Virus record (IMG/VR): IMGVR_UViG_3300032282_003330
Span: 1 to 34,920 of that record
Direction: 5' to 3' (one strand)
Length of the DNA stretch: 34,920 nt
DNA from: a virus
Shown: positions 15,909 to 21,428 of the stretch, piece by piece
How positions within the stretch are numbered: the first letter of the stretch is position 1
Layout of the letters: each line of letters opens with the position of its first letter
The notes under the pieces: model-generated
What the model was told of the DNA's origin: nothing
What the model saw: only the letters and a program-made list of their open reading frames with translations
Database searches by the model: none
Position numbers and translations under genes: made by a program

Positions 15909-16721
15909 ATGAAACATAATAAGAAAAGAAATACCGCTTTTCTTTATGAAGTATTAGTTAGAGAAGGCACAAAAGCGACCTTAAATAAAGACATTAATAA
16001 ATTATCTATTATTAAATCTATTTTATTAGAGTATTTTAATCCTAATTCAATCCTTTCTGAAGAATTAAAGCTTTACAATAATTTAAGAACTCCAGAAGTA
16101 AGTCAAGAATTAAGTGATAAATATTTAACAGAAGTTAAAAATAGATATGATCGCCTTAATAAACAATATCTCTTTAACGAACAAACCAAATTAATTAATA
16201 CAATTAATAAAAAACTTGGAATGGATATTTATAATAATTTTATTCCATACTATAAAGATTTAGCTACTATTTCTCAAATATTTAATAATTCCACTACAGT
16301 TAAAGAAAAACTTTTACTTGAAGAAGAAATATTAACGAAATTTGAAAAAATAAATGAAGATAAACAATTAAAACCTATTGATAGCATTGTTTATAACAGC
16401 TTCGTTAAGAAATTTAATGAGAAATATTCTAATTTACTTTCTGAACAAAAAGATTTATTAACAAAATATATTAATTCTTTTGCCGATGATGGTTTAGAAT
16501 TAAAAATTCATTTAAATGAAGAAATACAAAAATTAAATGAAAAAGTAAATAAAGCATTAGAATTTACAGAAATAAAAAATGATGATTTTATGTACAATAA
16601 AACTAAAAAAGTTTTAGACGTATTAAAAGAATTTAGACAAAATAAAAATATATCACAAGAGATGTTAGAAAGTCTTTTAAAAATTCAACAGTTTGTTCAT
16701 GAGGTAGAAACTAATGATTAA
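15909..16721 (+). CDS. Head-operon helical protein, unknown (possible prohead core component)
   Basis: 270 residues, Lys/Asn/Leu rich and largely alpha-helical, starting MKHNKKRNTAFLYEVLVREG. I recall this N-terminal pattern from T4-like environmental phages, always near the portal, but know no function. It starts one base after the portal stop and overlaps the next gene by 8 nt. In T4 the small core genes 67 and 68 occupy the interval between 20 and 21, so a core or scaffold role is a reasonable positional guess. No catalytic or metal motif is seen. Confidence 0.6.
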   Translation: MKHNKKRNTAFLYEVLVREGTKATLNKDINKLSIIKSILLEYFNPNSILSEELKLYNNLRTPEVSQELSDKYLTEVKNRYDRLNKQYLFNEQTKLINTINKKLGMDIYNNFIPYYKDLATISQIFNNSTTVKEKLLLEEEILTKFEKINEDKQLKPIDSIVYNSFVKKFNEKYSNLLSEQKDLLTKYINSFADDGLELKIHLNEEIQKLNEKVNKALEFTEIKNDDFMYNKTKKVLDVLKEFRQNKNISQEMLESLLKIQQFVHEVETND

Positions 16722-17235
16722 AGTTGTTATTAAAGATAAAAAGGGCGAAGAAAAACAAATAGATATCCGTAAAACACTTTCTGGAGATTTAATGTTACGT
16801 GAACATCCAGATATCGATATTATTGTAATGCCACAAAAACAAAAAGTATTAGTTCTTCCTAAAGACGAACAAACTGATTCTATTTATAAACTTCAAGAAC
16901 GTCTTTTTAAATACATGGTTCAAAAAGGTGTTATTTTACCTGAAAGCGTTTTTTCTGGCAATGTATATGGCTCTTTGCAGGGCAATTATCCACAACAAGG
17001 ACCAGAAGGCGTAGATCCTTTACAAGTTGTTGTATATAATCTTGCTAATTTTATTGAAGATGAACGTCCAGCTTTTGAATATGAAAAAGCTTATGCTGAT
17101 GCTATTGAAAGAGAATTACTTGCACCAGACGCAGAAGATTCTACAGAACTTGGCGAAGTACCACAAGAGCCATACAAAGGTTCTATTCCAAAATACGGTT
17201 TCCCAACCCGTGGTATTTATCGTTATAATTATTAG
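16714..17235 (+). CDS. Head-operon protein, unknown
   Basis: 173 residues. The N-terminal half looks like a small beta-rich domain (MIKVVIKDKKGEEKQIDIRK, then DIDIIVMPQKQKVLVLPKDE), the middle is helical (TDSIYKLQERLFKYMVQKG), and the C-terminal part is acidic and Pro-rich, ending GFPTRGIYRYNY. It lies between the 270-residue head-operon protein and a protein with a capsid-targeting-like leader, so it is probably a head-assembly component. No family name can be given. Confidence 0.6.
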   Translation: MIKVVIKDKKGEEKQIDIRKTLSGDLMLREHPDIDIIVMPQKQKVLVLPKDEQTDSIYKLQERLFKYMVQKGVILPESVFSGNVYGSLQGNYPQQGPEGVDPLQVVVYNLANFIEDERPAFEYEKAYADAIERELLAPDAEDSTELGEVPQEPYKGSIPKYGFPTRGIYRYNY

Positions 17236-17246
17236 GAAACAAATAG

Positions 17247-17864
17247 ATGAAATTATTAAAAAATTATTTAAGAAAATTAATTTTAGAAGCAATAGAAGAA
17301 GTTTACGTTCCTGACAATGATGGTTTTGGAGGAGGAAAGTTTGTAGATGACAAAGGAAATGTTAAAGCTTCTCTTCCTGTTATTACAAAATATCCAAGAG
17401 CAAAAAATCCTTTAAAAGATGATCAATTATTTATTGATACTTTTAAACCAATTATAACTTTTTCTTTTAATATGCCTGATTTTCCTAAAAGATCAACGCA
17501 TGATTTATCAAGTATGGAACCTGTTCATTCTTTAACTACTATATTATCTAGCATAAATTATAGAAGAAATAAAGATAAAAAAAGTAACGTCACTACTGCT
17601 GAATATGTAAATGCAGATTTTGGAAGTTCTTTTTCTCCAGAAGAAGTAAAAAAAATTGCAGATGCTATTGAAATATATGGTAATTTTGTAAATGGAGAAA
17701 GAGTAGAAGAAATATACAGAAATTTAGGTGGTCCAATTACATCTTATACTCCTTCCGTTAAGCCATCAGAAAAATCAGGTCCAAAAACTGTTAGCATGAA
17801 ACCTCCCGGTGTTTTTGAAGAAGCGTCAAAAAATAAAAAAGTAAAAATAAAATGCAATTATTAA
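17247..17864 (+). CDS. Putative internal virion protein with capsid-targeting-like leader
   Basis: 205 residues. MKLLKNYLRKLILEAIEEVY aligns with the leaders at 5971 and 6715, with I-L-E14 then A15, the closest of the set to the T4 internal protein site (I-x-E then A). The mature part has a Gly-rich start (DGFGGGKF), a central Ser/Thr/Asn-rich region, a short helical segment (SPEEVKKIADAIEIYGNF) and a Lys-rich tail. It lies in the head operon just upstream of the gp21 protease. Ribosome binding site GGAAAC. Function after packaging is unknown. Confidence 0.6.
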   Translation: MKLLKNYLRKLILEAIEEVYVPDNDGFGGGKFVDDKGNVKASLPVITKYPRAKNPLKDDQLFIDTFKPIITFSFNMPDFPKRSTHDLSSMEPVHSLTTILSSINYRRNKDKKSNVTTAEYVNADFGSSFSPEEVKKIADAIEIYGNFVNGERVEEIYRNLGGPITSYTPSVKPSEKSGPKTVSMKPPGVFEEASKNKKVKIKCNY

Positions 17865-18118
17865 CTTTTTTATTAGCTTCTTATGGTATGACAATGATTT
17901 TAGTATATGGAAAGATTTTTGATTCCATAAGGCCGAATTATCATTTTTTTAAATGTTGTCTTTGTATGGGTTGGTGGGTTGGAGTTTTTAATTGGTTTAT
18001 ATTATCAACACAATTTAATTGGTTTTCAGCAGGATGCATAAGTGCTGGTACTTCTTATTTATTAAGTCGTTTAGTTGATGATGATGGAATATTAATTAAA
18101 TTGAAAAAACAAAATTAG
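17852..18118 (+). CDS. Small membrane protein with CxxC-type motif in the head operon
   Basis: 88 residues: a hydrophobic N-terminus (LLTFLLASYGMTMILVYGKI), a loop FDSIRPNYHFFKCCLCMGWW with clustered Cys, a second hydrophobic stretch (WWVGVFNWFILS) and a third (FSAGCISAGTSYLLS), then a charged tail. It probably has two or three membrane segments. The FKC.LCMG.W.G pattern resembles small membrane proteins I have seen in other T4-like phages, but no function is known to me. It overlaps the previous gene by 13 nt. A membrane protein here might help head-membrane assembly or host-envelope effects. Confidence 0.55.
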   Translation: MQLLTFLLASYGMTMILVYGKIFDSIRPNYHFFKCCLCMGWWVGVFNWFILSTQFNWFSAGCISAGTSYLLSRLVDDDGILIKLKKQN

Positions 18119-18120
18119 GT

Positions 18121-18131
18121 AACTATTTATA
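18121..18131 (+). promoter_or_regulatory. AACTATTTATA motif, candidate late promoter for the gp21-gp23 block
   Basis: Immediately follows the stop of the membrane protein gene and precedes a 23-codon ORF with a strong ribosome binding site. Same motif as at 2943, 26878 and 29746. Confidence 0.5.
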
Positions 18132-18152
18132 AATGATTGGAGGTGTTTACCT

Positions 18153-18224
18153 ATGAAGCAAGAAATCACCTATATTAGACGTTATTTACTCCAGCCAGTG
18201 CGCCGTTGCTGTAATGGTAGCTGA
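18153..18224 (+). CDS. 23-residue mini-ORF, possible leader peptide upstream of gp21
   Basis: ATG-to-TGA ORF of 23 codons beginning MKQEITYIRRY and ending PVRRCCNGS, basic (four Arg) with a Cys pair. A strong TTGGAGGT ribosome binding site sits 9 nt upstream, partly inside a small AGGT-GTTT-ACCT hairpin. It lies between a candidate promoter and a GC-rich hairpin, with gp21 starting 48 nt after its stop. It could be a regulatory leader peptide, a tiny structural protein, or part of a non-coding RNA. No homologue recognised. Confidence 0.45.
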   Translation: MKQEITYIRRYLLQPVRRCCNGS

Positions 18225-18228
18225 ATTT

Positions 18229-18254
18229 AGCCCCGATGAAATACTCGGGGCTTT
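18229..18254 (+). terminator. GC-rich hairpin with short U tract, possible leaky terminator or attenuator before gp21
   Basis: 8-bp perfect stem AGCCCCGA / TCGGGGCT with an 8-nt loop, followed by only TTTAACCTTT rather than a long T run. It ends about 18 nt before the gp21 start, leaving no room for a promoter in between, so gp21 must be transcribed through it. Confidence 0.6.
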
Positions 18255-18272
18255 AACCTTTAAAAGAAAATT

Positions 18273-18884
18273 ATGTCAAAAGAATTATTAAGAGAATGGT
18301 ATGAACTTTGTGATGGAGGAACTTGTCAAGATTTATTGACAGAGCAAGAGAAATCTTTTGTCAAAAGCGGTGGTTTGATTTTAACTGGTGTCATGCAACG
18401 CGCTGATAAAGAAAACGGCAACGGTCGTGTTTATGGTCGTCGTGTTTTAGAACGGGAAGTCAATAATTATATAAAGATTGTTGAAGATCGTCGTGCATTA
18501 GGCGAGTTAGACCATCCAGAAGATTCCGTAGTTAATTTAAAAAATGTTTCCCATATGGTATTAAAAGTTTGGTGGGATACTGATGCAGTAATGGGAAAAG
18601 TAAAAGTATTAGATACTCCATCTGGTAAAATTTTACGTTCTCTTGTAGAGAGTGGAGTTAAATTAGGTATTTCAAGTCGTGGTCTTGGTAGTACAAGAAA
18701 AGAAGGCGGCAAAACAATTGTAGAAGATGATTTTCAGCTTATTTGTTTTGATTTCGTTCAAGAGCCAAGCACTCCCGGCGCTTTCATGATGAGTGAGAAT
18801 AAAAAGCGTACTATTGATCCAAATAAAATTTGGACAAAAGCAGACCGCTTGAACAGATTATTAAATGATATTGTAAAAGGATAA
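18273..18884 (+). CDS. gp21: Prohead protease (gp21-like)
   Basis: 203 residues, similar in length to T4 gp21 (212). The serine protease residues are visible: H81 in LGELDHPED, S134/S135 in LGISSRGLG, and D160 in LICFDFVQEPS, the pattern of the T4 prohead/herpesvirus-assemblin-like fold. GNGRVYGRRVLEREV is also typical. It cleaves capsid, scaffold and core proteins inside the prohead after (I/L)-x-E. Its own N-terminus carries L-T-E24, a possible self-cleavage site. No good Shine-Dalgarno sequence precedes the ATG, and a hairpin sits just upstream, so expression may be kept low relative to its neighbours. Confidence 0.93.
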   Translation: MSKELLREWYELCDGGTCQDLLTEQEKSFVKSGGLILTGVMQRADKENGNGRVYGRRVLEREVNNYIKIVEDRRALGELDHPEDSVVNLKNVSHMVLKVWWDTDAVMGKVKVLDTPSGKILRSLVESGVKLGISSRGLGSTRKEGGKTIVEDDFQLICFDFVQEPSTPGAFMMSENKKRTIDPNKIWTKADRLNRLLNDIVKG

Positions 18885-18891
18885 AACTAAA

Positions 18892-19281
18892 ATGTCGGAA
18901 TTTCAATATAAAGCAGGTTTAAGTAATGTTGGTAGTTATCAAGTAAGCGGTATACCGTTCGTAACTAGCTCTTTAGCTCCTGTTGTAAGCGACCCACCTG
19001 TAAAAATTAGTTTTCCAACAGTAACAAAGTTTATCATTGTTAAAAACGTTAATGCAAGTAATAAAAAAGTAAGAGTCGGATTTAGCAGTAATGGCGTTGT
19101 TGGAACAAATTATTTTTTACTTTCACAAAATGAAAGTTTTACTGCCGATGTAAAAGTATCTAGTATATTTATTGTTGGGAACGGAGCAGACACAGTAGAT
19201 GTTTCTATAGTAGCAGGTTTAACTGGAATTGACTCTTTGCAATTACCTAATAATTGGTCTGGTTCAGCAGGAGTGGGATAA
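18892..19281 (+). CDS. Small beta-rich structural protein, probable virion decoration or fibre base
   Basis: 129 residues, beta-type: MSEFQYKAGLSNVGSYQVSG opens it, then TVTKFIIVKNVNASNKKVRV and FLLSQNESFTADVKVSSIFI. There are no Cys and no signal peptide. I recall similar YK.GL.NVGSYQVSG proteins in other T4-like phages near capsid genes, but have no proven role to cite. It lies between the protease and a fibre-like gene in the capsid block, so a surface decoration or fibre-base role is inferred. It is one base from the next ATG, implying linked expression. Confidence 0.55.
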   Translation: MSEFQYKAGLSNVGSYQVSGIPFVTSSLAPVVSDPPVKISFPTVTKFIIVKNVNASNKKVRVGFSSNGVVGTNYFLLSQNESFTADVKVSSIFIVGNGADTVDVSIVAGLTGIDSLQLPNNWSGSAGVG

Positions 19282-19282
19282 A

Positions 19283-20500
19283 ATGTCATTTAATGACGGA
19301 TTTTCCAATTACAGCATTCCATTTGTATCGCCTCTTCCAAACACTTCTTCTATATTGATATCAACGCCAGATGGAACTGGATGGGAAGCCGCAGGGATTG
19401 TAGACCAAGCCATAAGTTCATCTGTCTATGTTATTGAGACAGTTGAAACTTCTGGAAACATTGAAGGTAATGGAGCGCCAGCAGACAAGGTTAGATTAAA
19501 AAATAATATTTCTTTAAGTTCTGTAACCGCATCGTTTAGTGGCAATGGTTCGCAAGTTACTAATATAACAGCTTCTAATATTACCAACTTTACAAGCGAT
19601 GTAAGAAACCAATTTAGCGCCGGAACAAATATTGATATAACAAATGGTAATGTTTCAACAGTTAATGTGCCAACAAGAAGCGAACTGAGTGGCGCTTTTA
19701 CAACTCCAGCACAAGTAACTGGCGCATTTGCCGTTGTTACTGCTGCTAACGCAACAAATGCTGCAACCGCATCTTACGTAGCAACAGGTTCCGCGATTCC
19801 AACATTTACAAGCGATGTAAGAAACCAGTTCTCCGCTGGTGCTAATTTAACCTATTCTGCGGGGCAATTCGCTCTTAATGCTAATGTCAACACAACTAGC
19901 GTAACCGCATCGTTTAGTGGCAATGGTTCGCAAGTTACTAATATAACAGCTTCTAATATTACAAACTTTACAACAGATGTACGCAATCAAATAAGTGGTA
20001 GCCAATATGTAAATTATAATACGGCATCTGGCGTTGTTTCACTACCATATACCGGCTCTACTCTTGGAACAACGGCATTAATTCTTGGGCAAACAGCGAC
20101 AAATATATCTGGTATTAATTCTATAAACGCTATAAGTATTACTGGTTCTCTACTCAGTAATAGATTGGTATTGTCGCAATCTGGCGTTCAAACAATCTCT
20201 AACACAACAACTGCTGTTGCTCCAACGGGTCCATTTCATAAAATTACTTTAACTTCTAATATAACTTTATCAACAGCTATAGCACAAATAGTTTGGCCGG
20301 GAGCGGTTTCTGGCGATATGCTAATAATTTATAACGTTCCAACAAGCACTGGTGATTTAAAATTTACTAGAGGTGCTACAACTAAGGTTGCTCTTGCTGG
20401 TGCAACGGTAAATTTATCTCAAGGCGGAAATATTTCATTTATTTATGATGGCACAAATTGGGTTGAATTTGGTGCTATAGGTGGTACTTCTGCACCGTAA
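19283..20500 (+). CDS. Fibre-like protein with internal repeats (head or tail fibre)
   Basis: 405 residues from the ATG MSFNDGFSNYSIPF; the longer frame from 19229 overlaps the previous gene and is not preferred. Low-complexity Ser/Thr/Asn/Ala sequence with repeats: SVTASFSGNGSQVTNITASN occurs twice and FTSDVRNQFSAG twice, with a diverged FTTDVRNQISGS. The C-terminal region (about 310-405) looks like a distinct beta domain (KITLTSNITLSTAI..., MLIIYNVPTSTG, IFFIYDGTNWVEF type), as in fibre tip domains. Placed in the capsid operon rather than beside the other fibres, it may be a head fibre or whisker. Two 73-bp direct DNA repeats underlie the protein repeats. Confidence 0.6.
   Translation: MSFNDGFSNYSIPFVSPLPNTSSILISTPDGTGWEAAGIVDQAISSSVYVIETVETSGNIEGNGAPADKVRLKNNISLSSVTASFSGNGSQVTNITASNITNFTSDVRNQFSAGTNIDITNGNVSTVNVPTRSELSGAFTTPAQVTGAFAVVTAANATNAATASYVATGSAIPTFTSDVRNQFSAGANLTYSAGQFALNANVNTTSVTASFSGNGSQVTNITASNITNFTTDVRNQISGSQYVNYNTASGVVSLPYTGSTLGTTALILGQTATNISGINSINAISITGSLLSNRLVLSQSGVQTISNTTTAVAPTGPFHKITLTSNITLSTAIAQIVWPGAVSGDMLIIYNVPTSTGDLKFTRGATTKVALAGATVNLSQGGNISFIYDGTNWVEFGAIGGTSAP
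19523..19595 (+). repeat. 73-bp direct repeat, copy 1, in the fibre-like gene
   Basis: Begins GTAACCGCATCGTTTAGTGG and ends AACTTTACAA; identical to copy 2 at 19901 except one base near the 3' end (ACCAAC versus ACAAAC). Spacing of 378 bp is a multiple of three, so recombination between copies keeps the frame. Confidence 0.95.
19901..19973 (+). repeat. 73-bp direct repeat, copy 2, in the fibre-like gene
   Basis: Second copy of the repeat at 19523, with one mismatch. A third, partial related segment (ACAAGCGATGTAAGAAACCA) at about 19807 also matches the sequence following copy 1. Confidence 0.95.
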
Positions 20501-20516
20501 TTTTAAGGATATATAA

Positions 20517-20588
20517 ATGGCTACTTTTACAGATTGTGCAGAAAATTTAACATGCGCCACCTTATCGGGAAGTAATGGCATAGGATAA
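20517..20588 (+). CDS. 23-residue mini-ORF, unknown or remnant
   Basis: ATG-to-TAA ORF starting MATFTDCAENLTCATLSG with a good AAGGA ribosome binding site 7 nt upstream, in the gap between the fibre-like gene and the internal-protein candidate. Two Cys, no charged core. It could be a tiny real gene or the truncated start of a lost structural gene; no homologue recognised. Confidence 0.35.
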   Translation: MATFTDCAENLTCATLSGSNGIG

Positions 20589-20643
20589 AAAAATTAACAA
20601 TCTAATATTTATATTATATTATATGTATTGATTGTGAGGGTAT

Positions 20644-21042
20644 ATGAAAAAAGAAGAATTAAAACAAATCATCAAGCCTTTAATAAAAGAATGTTTAAAG
20701 GAAGTATTAATAGAAGAAGGTTTTTCAAAAATGTTAAGCGAAAGTGCAAGAAGTTCTGCACAAGTGCCGACAATAAATAATATTCAATCTACAAAATCAA
20801 AAAATAATTTACAAGAAATTTCTCTTAATAAACAAAATCAATTACAAGAAAATAAAAAGAAAATGTTAGATTCTATTGGTACTGCCGGTTTTGATCCTTT
20901 TGCTGGAAGCCAACCGTTAAAAGAAGATAAAGAGGTTATTGCATCAGATCCCGGTATAGATATTAGCAAATTATTAGGTGAAAATAAACAAGTTTGGAAA
21001 CAAACATTAAATGCCCTTAATGGCAAGAAAGAAAAAGAGTAA
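20644..21042 (+). CDS. Putative core or internal protein with a related N-terminal leader
   Basis: 132 residues. The N-terminus MKKEELKQIIKPLIKECLKE is an amphipathic Lys/Ile/Leu/Glu helix related in style, though not position by position, to the leaders at 5971, 6715 and 17247. It contains I-K-E then C and I-E-E then G, possible gp21 sites. The rest is hydrophilic, Ser/Asn/Gln rich and likely disordered, ending DISKLLGENKQVWKQTLNAL. The GTGAGGG ribosome binding site lies after an AT-rich imperfect inverted repeat (ACAATC...GATTGT). Position before the scaffold gene fits a prohead core role. Confidence 0.5.
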   Translation: MKKEELKQIIKPLIKECLKEVLIEEGFSKMLSESARSSAQVPTINNIQSTKSKNNLQEISLNKQNQLQENKKKMLDSIGTAGFDPFAGSQPLKEDKEVIASDPGIDISKLLGENKQVWKQTLNALNGKKEKE

Positions 21043-21045
21043 AGT

Positions 21046-21354
21046 ATGAGTAAGCGTCCTGTAAATTTAGAAACAAGATTACCAAGAGGTCTACAACCAT
21101 CATTAGAAAATAACGAATTATTAATTAATCGTTTTTTAAAAGCATGCAGTAAGGAATCTTTAACACAGTATTTATATGATAATTGTTCTTATACAAAAAG
21201 ATTTGATAAGCCAAGTGTTTTAGAGCGTCAAAGAAAACAACAATATAAACGTAATGCCCAAAAAGCTAATTTAGAATTACAAGCAGAAATTAATAGCGAA
21301 TCTCCAAAAAAGAAAAAGAAAAAGTTAGCTAAACGTGCGGAAACAGCACAATAA
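21046..21354 (+). CDS. Ribosomal protein bS21-like protein in the head operon
   Basis: 102 residues. The segment from about residue 22 to 80 follows the bS21 pattern: NNELLINRFLKACSKESL (family: E....+.RF...C.K), a short insertion, then FDKPSVLERQRKQQYKRNAQ (family: FYEKP...RKR.....KR.A), ending in a Lys-rich tail. bS21 is a small basic protein near the anti-Shine-Dalgarno region of the 30S subunit, and phage-encoded homologues are known from environmental tailed phages. It starts 3 nt after the previous stop and precedes the scaffold gene. It might bias late translation or, given its place, be a basic core protein. Assignment is by eye. Confidence 0.55.
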   Translation: MSKRPVNLETRLPRGLQPSLENNELLINRFLKACSKESLTQYLYDNCSYTKRFDKPSVLERQRKQQYKRNAQKANLELQAEINSESPKKKKKKLAKRAETAQ

Positions 21355-21375
21355 TTGTCATTTCGTTTCAATTAA

Positions 21376-21386
21376 TACTATTTAAG
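21376..21386 (+). promoter_or_regulatory. TACTATTTAAG, weak variant of the late-promoter-like motif
   Basis: In the 74-nt gap before the scaffold gene, 42 nt upstream of its ATG. Differs from the AACTATTTATA consensus at the 5' base and the last bases. The gap also holds CCTG-CAAA-CAGG, a small hairpin whose right arm touches the AGGAG ribosome binding site. Confidence 0.3.
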
Positions 21387-21428
21387 AGAAAGTAATTCTA
21401 TTTTTTCCTGCAAACAGGAGATTCATTA

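Noticed and set aside
17027-17314. 95-codon + strand frame overlapping the genes at 16714 and 17247
   Set aside because: Entirely shadowed by two well-supported genes in other frames; composition (MLYIILLILLKM...) is an out-of-frame artefact of AT-rich sequence.
18153-18256. Reading the leader region as a tRNA or other classic structural RNA
   Set aside because: I could not form a cloverleaf or recognise any known RNA family; only the terminal hairpin is convincing.
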